NCBI GenBank assembly: GCA_033977485.1
Contig: CM066994.1
Location: 84,320,871 to 84,384,870 of the forward strand
DNA length: 64,000 nucleotides
Direction of reading: 5' to 3'
Source of the DNA: Hydrangea macrophylla
Lineage: Eukaryota; Streptophyta; Magnoliopsida; Cornales; Hydrangeaceae
The position numbers and the translations under genes are program-made. Under the pieces are notes generated by a model. That model did not search any database. It was not told where the DNA came from and was given only the letters and a program-made list of their open reading frames with translations. This document shows, piece by piece, positions 55,458-64,000 of this stretch (position 1 is its first letter; each line of letters begins with the position of its first letter).

Positions 55458-55555
55458 CGTTTTGGGAGTTTGGAATAATATGTTAGACAGATATATAGTA
55501 GAGTAGTATACTGAAAGATCTGAATTTATTGTGATCCCTTGGAGTTTGATGACCC

Positions 55556-55566
55556 ATTATATATAG
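55556..55566 (-). promoter_or_regulatory. TATA box of the unrecognised gene
   Basis: CTATATATAAT on the minus strand, about 100 bp before the ATG at 55457. Confidence 0.55.
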
Positions 55567-55610
55567 TTATAAGGAAGATGCAGAGTTTTGGTTTAGCATT
55601 TTACGATCCA

Positions 55611-55752
55611 GTGACTTGTCGCGTCATACGACAAGGCAATGACTTATCGCGTCATACGACAGACGTCAGTGATTTGACGCATCATACTACAAATGCCAGT
55701 GATTTGTTGATCATACGACAAGGCAATGACTTATCGCGTCATACGACAAAGC
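55611..55752 (-). promoter_or_regulatory. Five 29-bp repeats upstream of the TATA box
   Basis: Units start at 55611, 55639, 55669, 55699 and 55727. The best pair shares ATGACTTATCGCGTCATACG. On the gene strand this gives TGACGCGATAAGTCA, with a TGACG core (bZIP/TGA type) next to GATAAG (I-box like). One ACGT core (GACGTCA) is at about 55663. Confidence 0.7.
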
Positions 55753-55802
55753 AACTACTAATTCAGTAAAAGTCCTATTTTTTCTTTCAGTAAAAGTTCA
55801 AT

Positions 55803-57621
55803 TCAGGTCAGGGGAATAAGGGGCAGTTTCTCATGAATGATTCCATGAATTTTATATAAAGCAATAAATTCATTAGAATCATATTCATGACCTCTGTCAC
55901 TACGAAATCTTTTAATTTTCCTATTAAATTGATTTTCAATCTCATTTAGGAAAATTTTGAACATGTCAATAGCTTCACTTTTATTTTTTATAAGATAGAC
56001 AAATGAATAATTTGAGCTATCATCAATAAAAGTAATAAAATACCTTTTTCCATTTCTAGTTAAAATACCTTCATATTCACAAATATCTGAATGAATTAAT
56101 TCAAGAGGTTCAGATTCCCTAGTGACAGATTTATGTGGTGTTTTAGTGATTTTAGCTTGGCTACAAAATTCACATTTGTCAAATTCATTTAAAGACAATT
56201 GTGGAATATATCCTAGACTACTCATATTTTTCACAAGTCTTTTATTCACATGACATAATCTAGCATGCCAAATATTAAAAGAACACAACATGTAAGCAGA
56301 AGAAGAAATTTTATTAAAATCAACATTTAACTTAAATATGCCCTTAGTTGCATAACCCTTTCCAACAAACACTCCACTCTTAGTTAAAGTAAAAAGATCA
56401 GCCCCAATAGTTTGAGTAAAGCCAGCCTTGTTGAGAAGATAGCTCGAAACAAGATTTTCCTCATTTCTGGAGTGTGCAAGACATCCTTCAAAACGACAGT
56501 CTTTCCAGAGGTAAACTTCAATTCAACCTCCCCAATGCCAGCAACAATAGTGGTGTGGGAATCACCCAACAGCACTTTCTTGTCCTTAGCTTCAGAATAG
56601 GATTTGAACATGTCACGGTCATAGAAAACATGGCGAGAGGCGCCAGTGTCTACCCACCACCCCTCGGATCCACCGACAATATTAACCTCGGAAATCATTG
56701 CAACGACCTGCTCTTCGGAAAAAATTTTCTTGGGGAGCAACTCGTCGTTGATTCCTACAGTTTCAAGCCATATGACCTGGCTTACCACAATTGTAGCAAA
56801 CAAACAGTCCACCTTCATTTATTCCTGAGGGGGGTATGTTCCTATTCTGATTTGGCTTTGGATTCTGATTCTTCTTGTTGTTGCGGTTCTTGTTCTGATT
56901 CCGATTTTGAAACTTCATGGTTTTTGAGGTGGTTTTAGAACAACAGAAGTTTTGTTTTTAGAAAAATTTTGAGGTTTCTTGTTGTTGGAAATAACAAGAA
57001 CCTGTTCTTTTAAATCTTGTTTTCTTGCCTCCTCCTCAATACGAAGGTGAGTTATCAAACTTTCCAATGAAAATTGCTTGGTTTTGTGTCTCAAAATATT
57101 TTTGAAATCTTTCCAACTTGGGGGAAGCTTGTCAATAATGACAACAACTTGAAATTGATCATTTAAATCCATGCCCTCAGAAATTATCTCATGAGCAACT
57201 TGTTGCAGCTCATGGGATTGAGCTTCAACAGATTTGTAATCCGTCATTTGATATTTCAAATAACAGCTGACTGCAAATTTCTTTGCTCCAGCTTCTTCAG
57301 TGTCGTATTTTTTCTGAAGGGAAACCCAAACTTTTTTTTGCAGAATCACAGTTTGCATAATAATCATAAAGACTGTCAGAGAGTCCATTCAAAATATAAT
57401 TTTTGCAAAGAAAATCATTTTCATTCCAAATGTCAGACTCTCTGATTTGAGCAACAGTGGGATTTTCAGAAACAGTGGGTTTTTTCAGAAAGACAAAAAG
57501 ATTGCAATTTTTTCGTAGTTAAGAAAAACATCATTTACATCCTCCACCGTTTAAAGTGAAGGCCCTCAAATTTGAAGGGTTTGTTGAGGTCAGGGGTAAC
57601 AGAGAGCATTGAAGATTCCAT
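55803..57621 (-). pseudogene. gag-pol: Truncated Ty1/copia retrotransposon: gag, protease, integrase part
   Basis: The minus strand starts at ATG 57619-57621 (MESSMLSVTPDLNKPF), with an early in-frame TAA near 57537. The UBN2-type gag (57388-56915) has WVSLQKKYDTEEAG and KLPPSWKDFKNILRHK. Protease (56818-56384) has WWVDTGASRHV. The integrase follows (56372-55803), with the pre-integrase block WHARLCHVNKRLVKNMSSLG, a CEFCSQAK zinc pair, and SDICEYEG and SDRGHEY with the two Asp residues. The sequence stops before the catalytic Glu; RT and RNase H are absent. Frameshifts separate the parts. The lineage was not determined. Confidence 0.88.
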
Positions 57622-58372
57622 GACAGATGAAAAACGTCTTAAAATTGTTGTTGTACAAACTGTAAAATAGAACAATGTTACCAATAACAGTAGCCTTTGA
57701 CGTTGTTCTTGGTATGAGTCGCGGACTTAGTCACTCTCTTTAAGACGCTTCGCGGCTCTGCCCAAGTTGTGCAAGCAGTTCGGATGAAGGCCACAACGTC
57801 CCCAAGATAAAGCAGCCCAGAAATCGCCTCTGTCTCGAAATTCCTTGCAGGGAGGAAAGTCGGAATGCTCATACCCTTTCAGAACTGTTGCTCGAAAATC
57901 AACCAGAAGACTGGTCTCTTATAATAAATCAAAGCTATATATGTATTTATATATAAACTAATATGGAGGAATATATTTTCTTCTCTTTTTTCGTTGTTTT
58001 TCTCTGCTATTCGTTCTCCTTTAGAAAGAAAGAAGAACTCCTTTTTTTTTCTTCTCCACCCACTGATCATCATCTATTATATATATTTATATATTTTAAG
58101 TTTGTGTAAAACTATATTTGCTGAAAACCTGGTGAACGTTACCCACAAAAGGAGGAGAAAGTTGCAATCCAATTATACACGTCGTGTATACATGTGACAG
58201 AGAGAGAGTCATATTCTGACTAAGTCATATCAAGACTTAAAAGGCTGACTCTTGATATGCAAAGAAATAAGTTTAATTTATAATGTGTGGGCCCAAACTC
58301 ATTATCACAAACAATGAGTAAAGTTGACGAAAATCAATCACATGGATAAGCTAAGGACTATATGTATAGGTC
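57622..58372. other. Copia leader, possibly with part of its 5' LTR
   Basis: The leader continues to about 57880. A TATA-like run is present near 57935-57955. The primer site and LTR ends could not be fixed, so the boundary is open. No gene. Confidence 0.4.
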
Positions 58373-58565
58373 ACTACACCATATAGGCGATTTTGTAACG
58401 GACAGGTTTTATGATTTGTAACGGGAATACTCGTTACTAATTGTAACGGATATATCCGTTACAAATAACGTACAAACGTTACTAATTGCCATTATTTTGG
58501 TTGGTTAATTTATGTAATGGGTGTATTTATATTTGTAACGTTTATATCCGTTACAAAATTGTCTA
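58373..58565 (+). mobile_element. CACTA-type transposon end with subterminal repeats
   Basis: CACTACACCATATAGG starts the element. GTAACGG/CCGTTAC repeats follow in both orientations, including the perfect palindrome TTGTAACGGATATATCCGTT with its continuation at 58438-58460. Short terminal CACTA plus inverted subterminal repeats are the hallmark of CACTA elements. The other end is not found in the window. Confidence 0.7.
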
Positions 58566-58599
58566 AAAAAAATAAAAAATAAAAAGATTTTTAAGAAGG

Positions 58600-58795
58600 T
58601 AAAAGCATCGGGCTCTAAAATAAAAAGTAGATCTAAACTAACCTTGTTCATAACACAAGAGAGAGGGAAGAGAAGGAGAAAGGGGAAGGAGAAAGGGGGA
58701 AACACATCGCAGCCCAACCACCACCCATCGCAGCCAAGCCGCCATCGCTGATCCGAGGCCGCCGCCGACCCACGGCCACCGCCGACTTCCTCTCG
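58600..58795 (+). other. Possible 5'-UTR exon downstream of the CACTA end
   Basis: A purine-rich stretch (GAGAGGGAAGAGAAGGAGAA) leads into a GCC-rich stretch and a donor-like CTCG|GTAAAC at 58796. T-rich, intron-like sequence with a CT run (58857-58889) follows. No downstream coding exon could be identified. Confidence 0.35.
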
Positions 58796-58852
58796 GTAAA
58801 CACCCTTCAACTATTCCCTTCTCAGCTTTTCATTATTCGATTTAGGGTTTTG

Positions 58853-58856
<4 letters not shown>

Positions 58857-58889
<33 letters not shown>
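58857..58889. repeat. CT microsatellite
   Basis: Uninterrupted CT dinucleotides. Confidence 0.9.
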
Positions 58890-58891
<2 letters not shown>

Positions 58892-60281
58892 CTTTACTGA
58901 AACTTCTCTAGTTCTTTCCTTGATCAGCATCATATTCAGTAAATGTTACAGATTTTTGAGCTCGTTGTGGCATTTCTTTCTGTTTAATTTTGTTATATTA
59001 TTGTTCTTGGCTTTGCATACGAAGTTTGCTTGAACTGGGTTTTGGGGATATTTGTTTTTAGGGCTTCCTTGTGTTGAGTTCTCACAGAAAGAAAAATGGA
59101 ACTTTAGAATTTTGACAGTATTATCCTGGGATGTTTTAGTTTCATATATGTGGTGGTTTATTGGTGGAGTTTGTTGCATGGCTTTTATATTGTCAATTCT
59201 ATGCTTATTCAGGTCTTGAAGTATTTTAAATTAGGATTTAGTAACTGGATGTTACTTTGTCCTTAAAGGCCAAGCAAACCTTTTGGTATGTTAAACAGAT
59301 GGATTCTATTTTCGTCTTTCTGGTAAAAAGATTTAGTTGTGTAACTTAGGATTATGTTTAAAGTTCTTAAAAATAAAATGTGTTTCCTTCAATTTATATG
59401 ATTGAACTACTTACACTTCAGATGCATTTTGTTCTTGCAATTCACAGTTAATTAGACAATATATCAGTTCCATGTTCTGTTATATGCTAACCAATGGTTT
59501 CAATCATTGGAAGATTAATTTCTTGATCACTTGATTTAAGGAGGTTTGAGAGAATTCCAGGTACGTTTAGAAATAAGCGAATCTCATTTCAGTTGCAAGA
59601 TTATATGTAAGCCATCTATTGTAATTTTGTAAGTACACCTCGACAACCAGATCTTTTGCGGTTCATATTTAGGATTTCGAGGATATTAGCTAAACATCAA
59701 AATTTTGGTACAGTTGAGCTAGTTCAATCTGTGTGCATATGGAATTGATTCATTTTATTGGTTGTAAATTGTAATATTTGTCTGCTGTTAGTTAGAATAA
59801 ATGGCCATCTTCTGCCCTAAAGGGTTGCTTTTCAATTTTTATCTACACATGTTTTAAGTGAAACACTTGTTTGTTTGTTTTTGTACCTTTTCTCCCCCTT
59901 AAGCCTGGTGTACATAGGTCAGACATTCAATTTCATTTGGAAAACTCTGCACATTATTGGGTGGATATACATACCAATTAGTAAAGAGAATCTTTATCTC
60001 TTTTACCATTTTTGTCAAACATTTGAAAATACATGTCGTGTACTTTTGAGAAATTATGGGTATTGGTGTTCTTGTCCAATTGTGGTCCAAAATTATCGAG
60101 TGGCATTCTTGATAATTTGATAAAATCCAATGTTGGTTTTAAATTGGTAGCTTCATAAATAAAGTCTTCTGGTTCTGGGTAATGGCCAAATTCCTAAGAC
60201 AATAGCTCATTAGTCTTCACTCCCACTTTATAAATAAAGTCCTCTAGCTATTGTATTCTCCTAAGACAACACCACTATCTT

Positions 60282-60283
<2 letters not shown>
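58890..60283. other. T-rich non-coding sequence
   Basis: Plus-strand T-rich and intron-like. No supported exon, RNA gene or repeat. Confidence 0.45.

Positions 60284-60332
<49 letters not shown>
60284..60332. repeat. GA microsatellite
   Basis: About 24 GA dinucleotides in a row. Confidence 0.92.
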
Positions 60333-60334
<2 letters not shown>

Positions 60335-61838
60335 CATAACACATTTTTTGTTCTGCTGTTGTATTCACAATCTTTCACGTTTTTGTTCTGCTCATATTTA
60401 GATATATAGTTCAGCTAACACAGTTTTTCCCCCCCTTAAGTCTATAAGAATGCCAATGTTGACAGTTCTTAAGCTTCACTATTGTGAGGTCATAACCTCA
60501 GCTTCTGTGGTCTCAATATCTCAAGTTATACGTTGGAGGTTGGAACCCTCTTCCTCTCTCTCTGGTATTGGTGCTGCTTGCATGTTATTAATTTCATTTT
60601 TTTGAAAGAGGAGCTGATCAAGCAAGGGGGATTTTCTAAAATTTGCAGCAGAGAAGTTTGGGAAGGATAACCATGAAATTGCAAAGTAAGAATAATTCTT
60701 TGTCATCATTGTTTCTATTGGGTAATTATCATTGATTGATGTTTTAAGCTATCAAGTGTGTAGCATAGTTTATGTATTCTTCTATTTGAGTGGTTTAGTT
60801 TTTTAAGATTATTTTGTAGTGCTGAAGCTTTCATATATCTGCAATGTTGAATTGTTAGTTTAAATGTATCAATAAGGGGTTTGTGACTCTATTGGGTTTG
60901 CGGATTTAGTTAAGGAAAAGTGAAAGGAAAAGAAAATGCTAAGAAAAAGTATTTACCTAGTGTTTTCTCTGACATTTCATCCATGCTTATATGACATTAG
61001 GAATTCAAGAGCTACAAAATTATCACAGGAACTTGAAAAAAGAGGAAGAGAATTAAGTGACTTACAAAACTGAAAATTTTAATTTGTTTTTCATCCTATT
61101 TTCTTTTCTGACCTTTTTTACTAGTTAGTTCCTTATTAAGCAAACAAAGAAAAGTGTTTTACACCATGTTTAATTTTCCTTTTCCCAATAAATCCCTAAA
61201 CCAAACACCGCCTAGATGGAACAAGAGTTTTTGGGTTGAGTATGGAAGCATTCGAGTTGATACACATTTCAGATTGATTATGTCTCAGGATGAAATGTGG
61301 TCCACTGATGGGTGTCCAAGTTATTTAATTGCTTGCTTAAGCTGTTGCTTTCATTTGCACATTAGTAGCATGGATTGACCAGTAAAAACACCAGTACGAT
61401 GCAAACAGTACCTCATGAAGAGGAGGAATGACACGAGTTTTTGGTACCTATATCATTGAGGTGATTTGGTGATTCGGTATTTGAATTGCATATAATGGTG
61501 TTCACATGTAAATCGTTTGACAGATGTTCTTCCCTGTCCTCTACGACGTGTGTCCAATTTTATCTGAGATTACATTAGTGCTTGGGGTTTGAATCTCATC
61601 TAGTAGAAAATCCTCACATGTGGTTACTTGAATTTGCATTGTGACCGGTTCCTTATGGTCAAATTATGTGCTAGGCAGTCCCAAAAGGTGTTAGCTTCTC
61701 ATTCATGGTATTTATAGAGGTTTATCAAAGGTTAACATAGGTTCCCAATTGGAGTTTCTTGGTCAATGTCTCTCGCACTTATAAGTAGTCTAATGGTATG
61801 GAACTTGGAAAATGGTCACTATTATTTGGGAATTATTT
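60333..61838. other. Non-coding sequence, nothing recognised
   Basis: T-rich with only short chance frames. Text near 60898-61200 contains AAACCAAACACCGCC, similar to ends of Tourist-like MITEs, but no matching second end was found. Confidence 0.4.
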
Positions 61839-61839
61839 C

Positions 61840-61883
61840 GGGGTGGGGGTGGGGGTGGGGGTGGGGACGGGGGTGGGGGTGGG
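61840..61883 (+). repeat. G-rich (GGGGGT)n tract
   Basis: Seven runs of at least three G within 44 bases, broken once by GGGGACGG. It fits the pattern for a G-quadruplex on the plus strand. Confidence 0.9.
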
Positions 61884-62260
61884 AGCTGATCAATTTTCCA
61901 TAATAACATCATTTAAAAGGGAATGGAGGTGAGATCAAGTAATATACATGCAGTGAAAGGGAATGGAGGTGAGATCTTTTTATTTTTATTTTTATAATAA
62001 GGTAGTGATTTTACAACCTTCCATGGATCAAGTAATTTAGTTTCTTAATTATTGTCATGTTTCTTGCACCTTGATTCTATATTGATCTGTGACCAATTGA
62101 TTGCTGACTTGGGGTTAAACTCTGAGTATTGGGGTAAACTCTATAGTTCTGCCCTATAAAAGAGTTTGTAATTTTTATTGACTTTCCTTAATAAAAAAAT
62201 TGTAAAAATTGTAAGATCAGTAATCTCTTCAGCATCCCATTAGAAAATAAAATTAAAAAA
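61884..62260. other. Non-coding, with a short direct repeat
   Basis: AAAGGGAATGGAGGTGAGAT occurs twice about 40 bp apart (near 61917 and 61957). Nothing else is recognised. Confidence 0.5.
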
Positions 62261-62530
62261 GGGTTAATTACATTTTACCCCTTGTGGTTGGGCCCATTTT
62301 CATTTTACCCCTATGGTTCAAAAGTGGACACTTAGCCCCCTTATAGTTTTGGACTAAAGTGAAACTACTAAGATTTATCTCAAAATAGCCACACATGGGG
62401 ATTAAGTGTTAATTTCAGGCCCATATAGGAGAGGTTAAGTGTCAAAACTAATTCAACATAGATAGTGAACCCCATAATTAGCCTCCCAAAAGGGTTACGT
62501 GTTAAAAATTAGCCCCATATATGTGGGTAA
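62261..62530. mobile_element. One-armed copy of the foldback family
   Basis: Begins GGGTTAATTACATTTTACCC and follows the left arm of the element at 11296-11765 through AAAAGTGGACACTTA and GGACTAAAGTGAAACTA. The inverted right arm is missing or unrecognisable. Confidence 0.65.
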
Positions 62531-64000
62531 AATGGCTCCCTTTACATCATATTTGTTTTAATTTAAAACGAAGTACTTTCAGTTTCAGTATGCTGGCTAG
62601 TGGCTCCCTTTACATGCCATGTTTTCTACAATAGTTTTTGTACACGTATAGTTCTGGAGTTAAAACCATTATTTTTTGGTTGGTAATTGTCTTAGGCATG
62701 GGCAATACTCTAGCATAATGATATTGTGGTAATGACACAGAAATCGATTCCAAACAAGAGATAAACCGGATCAATTTTAAAATAAGAGCAAACATGTTAA
62801 TTAGTACCAATGAATAGTCAAAAGTTATATATTTAAATCTTTGTTTTATCATGTTATCTCCGTAAGATACATTGCATTATTTCTTTCTTGATAACTTATT
62901 AACTTTGTTGTATCTTGCTGATGTGGATGCTATCTTGGATCATTATTGAGGAAGCAAATGTGGACTTTTTAGTTGTTTATCTATTTAATTACTTTGAGTG
63001 AGTGCAACAATGGATCTTATAATATTGTGGGCATTTGCTTTATTGTGGGTTTTTTTTAGTAAATATATTAGACACTTTTGTAATGTGTAGATGATTTTGG
63101 ATAATGAATGTTATGCATTTACATATTTATCAAGTGTGAATGTTTGGATATTCTGTGCATGAATGATTCTGCATAGCATGTTATTATGGTAAAAATACAG
63201 TTTACAACTATAATGTTGGGACAAAAAAACTCATCCCATGAAATCGCCATTGACAAAATAATTTGTCGGTGTTGCCTGCAATTGACAAACAGAGGATTGT
63301 TTGAGACAACTAGCTACATTTGGGAGGGTCTCTTAGTTGGGGACTAATCTAATTGGTTTGGTCATGAAAATGGGATTCTGTTTTTAATTTTTTTTTGTTT
63401 AACTTAAACAAAAGTTATTGTTTGTATTTTTTTTTTTTGATACCTATAGTTTCTCCATTATTAAATATTTTCTCACATGCAGGGCTTCCGGCTTCATATG
63501 GTTAAGGTCTTTGGTTCGTTTGGGATCTCATAAAGTCTCATCATTTTATCAAACCTTATATCTTAAGGATTGGCTACCCAAATCCTTCTCTCTCATTCAA
63601 CATTACATATCATTAATAACTCCTACTATATTCATCCACCAAGGCATCCATTTGTTGAAAAACAAAAAGAATGGTATTTCTCGATATATGCTGTGACATT
63701 TTTCTTATTTGCTTTAGGTATGGTCATTTACTTTTATAAGCCTTTCCATCTTTTTGATATTGAATCCCTTTCTTTCTTCAGCACTTGAGAACATGAAATT
63801 CGTGATCTTTGCACATGGATGATGGTGATTCCATAATCGGCCCAGCTTTAGCCTTTTATAGAGTATAGTTCTTTATCTCTAAGCTTTTTCGTTGAGATTT
63901 TTTGCAATTCATCAAAATTTAGATTCAAAAAATCTGGTGTACTTTTCAAGATTACGATTGAGTGGAACTTCATTAGTGGGCGTAAGCTAGAACTTGTTGA
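62531..64000. other. AT-rich non-coding sequence to the window edge
   Basis: No supported gene. A short palindrome GACAAAATAATTTGTC lies at about 63253-63268. The right end of the CACTA element was not found here. Confidence 0.4.

Noticed and set aside
57678..57872. 64-residue minus-strand frame before the copia gag
   Set aside because: Lies in the copia leader or LTR; no start context or family support.
60898..61200. Possible Tourist-like MITE
   Set aside because: Only one suggestive end (AAACCAAACACCGCC); no matching inverted end or target duplication found.
1..64000. tRNA, rRNA or microRNA genes
   Set aside because: No cloverleaf or rRNA sequence seen by eye on either strand; tRNA-like matches are only primer binding sites of retroelements.

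Overview
This is plant nuclear DNA, probably from a eudicot. Almost all of it is nested transposable elements. The only clear host-gene sequence is the 3' part of an ILR1-like IAA-amino-acid hydrolase gene at about 18.8-19.9 kb. The evidence for a plant is the mix of elements: two Tat/Ogre-type Ty3 retrotransposons with a second, archaeal-type RNase H, a Tekay/Del chromovirus primed by initiator Met-tRNA, an L1-type LINE with an RRM in ORF1, a Ty1/copia fragment, several MITEs and a CACTA end. The species cannot be named from sequence alone.

Layout. 1-10311: a minus-strand Tat-type element (Tat-1) running off the left edge, with gag-pro, pol and one visible LTR, plus a spliced gene on the opposite strand beyond the integrase. 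10.3-12.45 kb: four small inverted-repeat elements. 12.9-18.35 kb: a decayed minus-strand LINE with an internal duplication. 18.83-19.90 kb: the two last exons of the hydrolase gene. 20.99-52.16 kb: a nest. The outermost layer is an old plus-strand Ty3 element (LTR, PBS, gag remnant). A Tekay element (21920-51143, TSD GCAAC) is inserted in its LTR. A 20.3 kb Ogre-like element (22722-43053, TSD GCAAT) is inserted in the left LTR of the Tekay element. 52.3-55.8 kb: tandem repeats, including a 193-bp higher-order array, next to an unrecognised intronless gene with a repeat-rich promoter. 55.8-57.6 kb: a truncated copia element. 58.4 kb to the right edge: a CACTA-like end followed by T-rich, intron-like sequence with microsatellites and no recognisable coding region.

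The most interesting part is the Ogre-like element. Between integrase and 3' LTR it carries two apparently intact genes on the strand opposite to gag-pol. One is a six-exon plant-mobile-domain (PMD) gene (562 codons, every intron in phase 0, plus a 5'-UTR intron). The other is an intronless gene resembling the DUF7745 family. This block is flanked by copies of a conserved motif and by hairpin repeats that resemble the polypurine tract. Tat-1 carries a related antisense spliced gene at the same place. In Arabidopsis, host PMD proteins act in transposon silencing, so an anti-silencing or self-regulating role is an attractive but unproven inference.

The second candidate novelty is the small gene at 54876-55457 (minus): a 193-residue unrecognised protein with a TATA box, five 29-bp promoter repeats rich in TGACG cores, and the 193-bp hierarchical minisatellite immediately 3' of it.

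Substitution counts and dates are by-eye estimates. No database search was possible.
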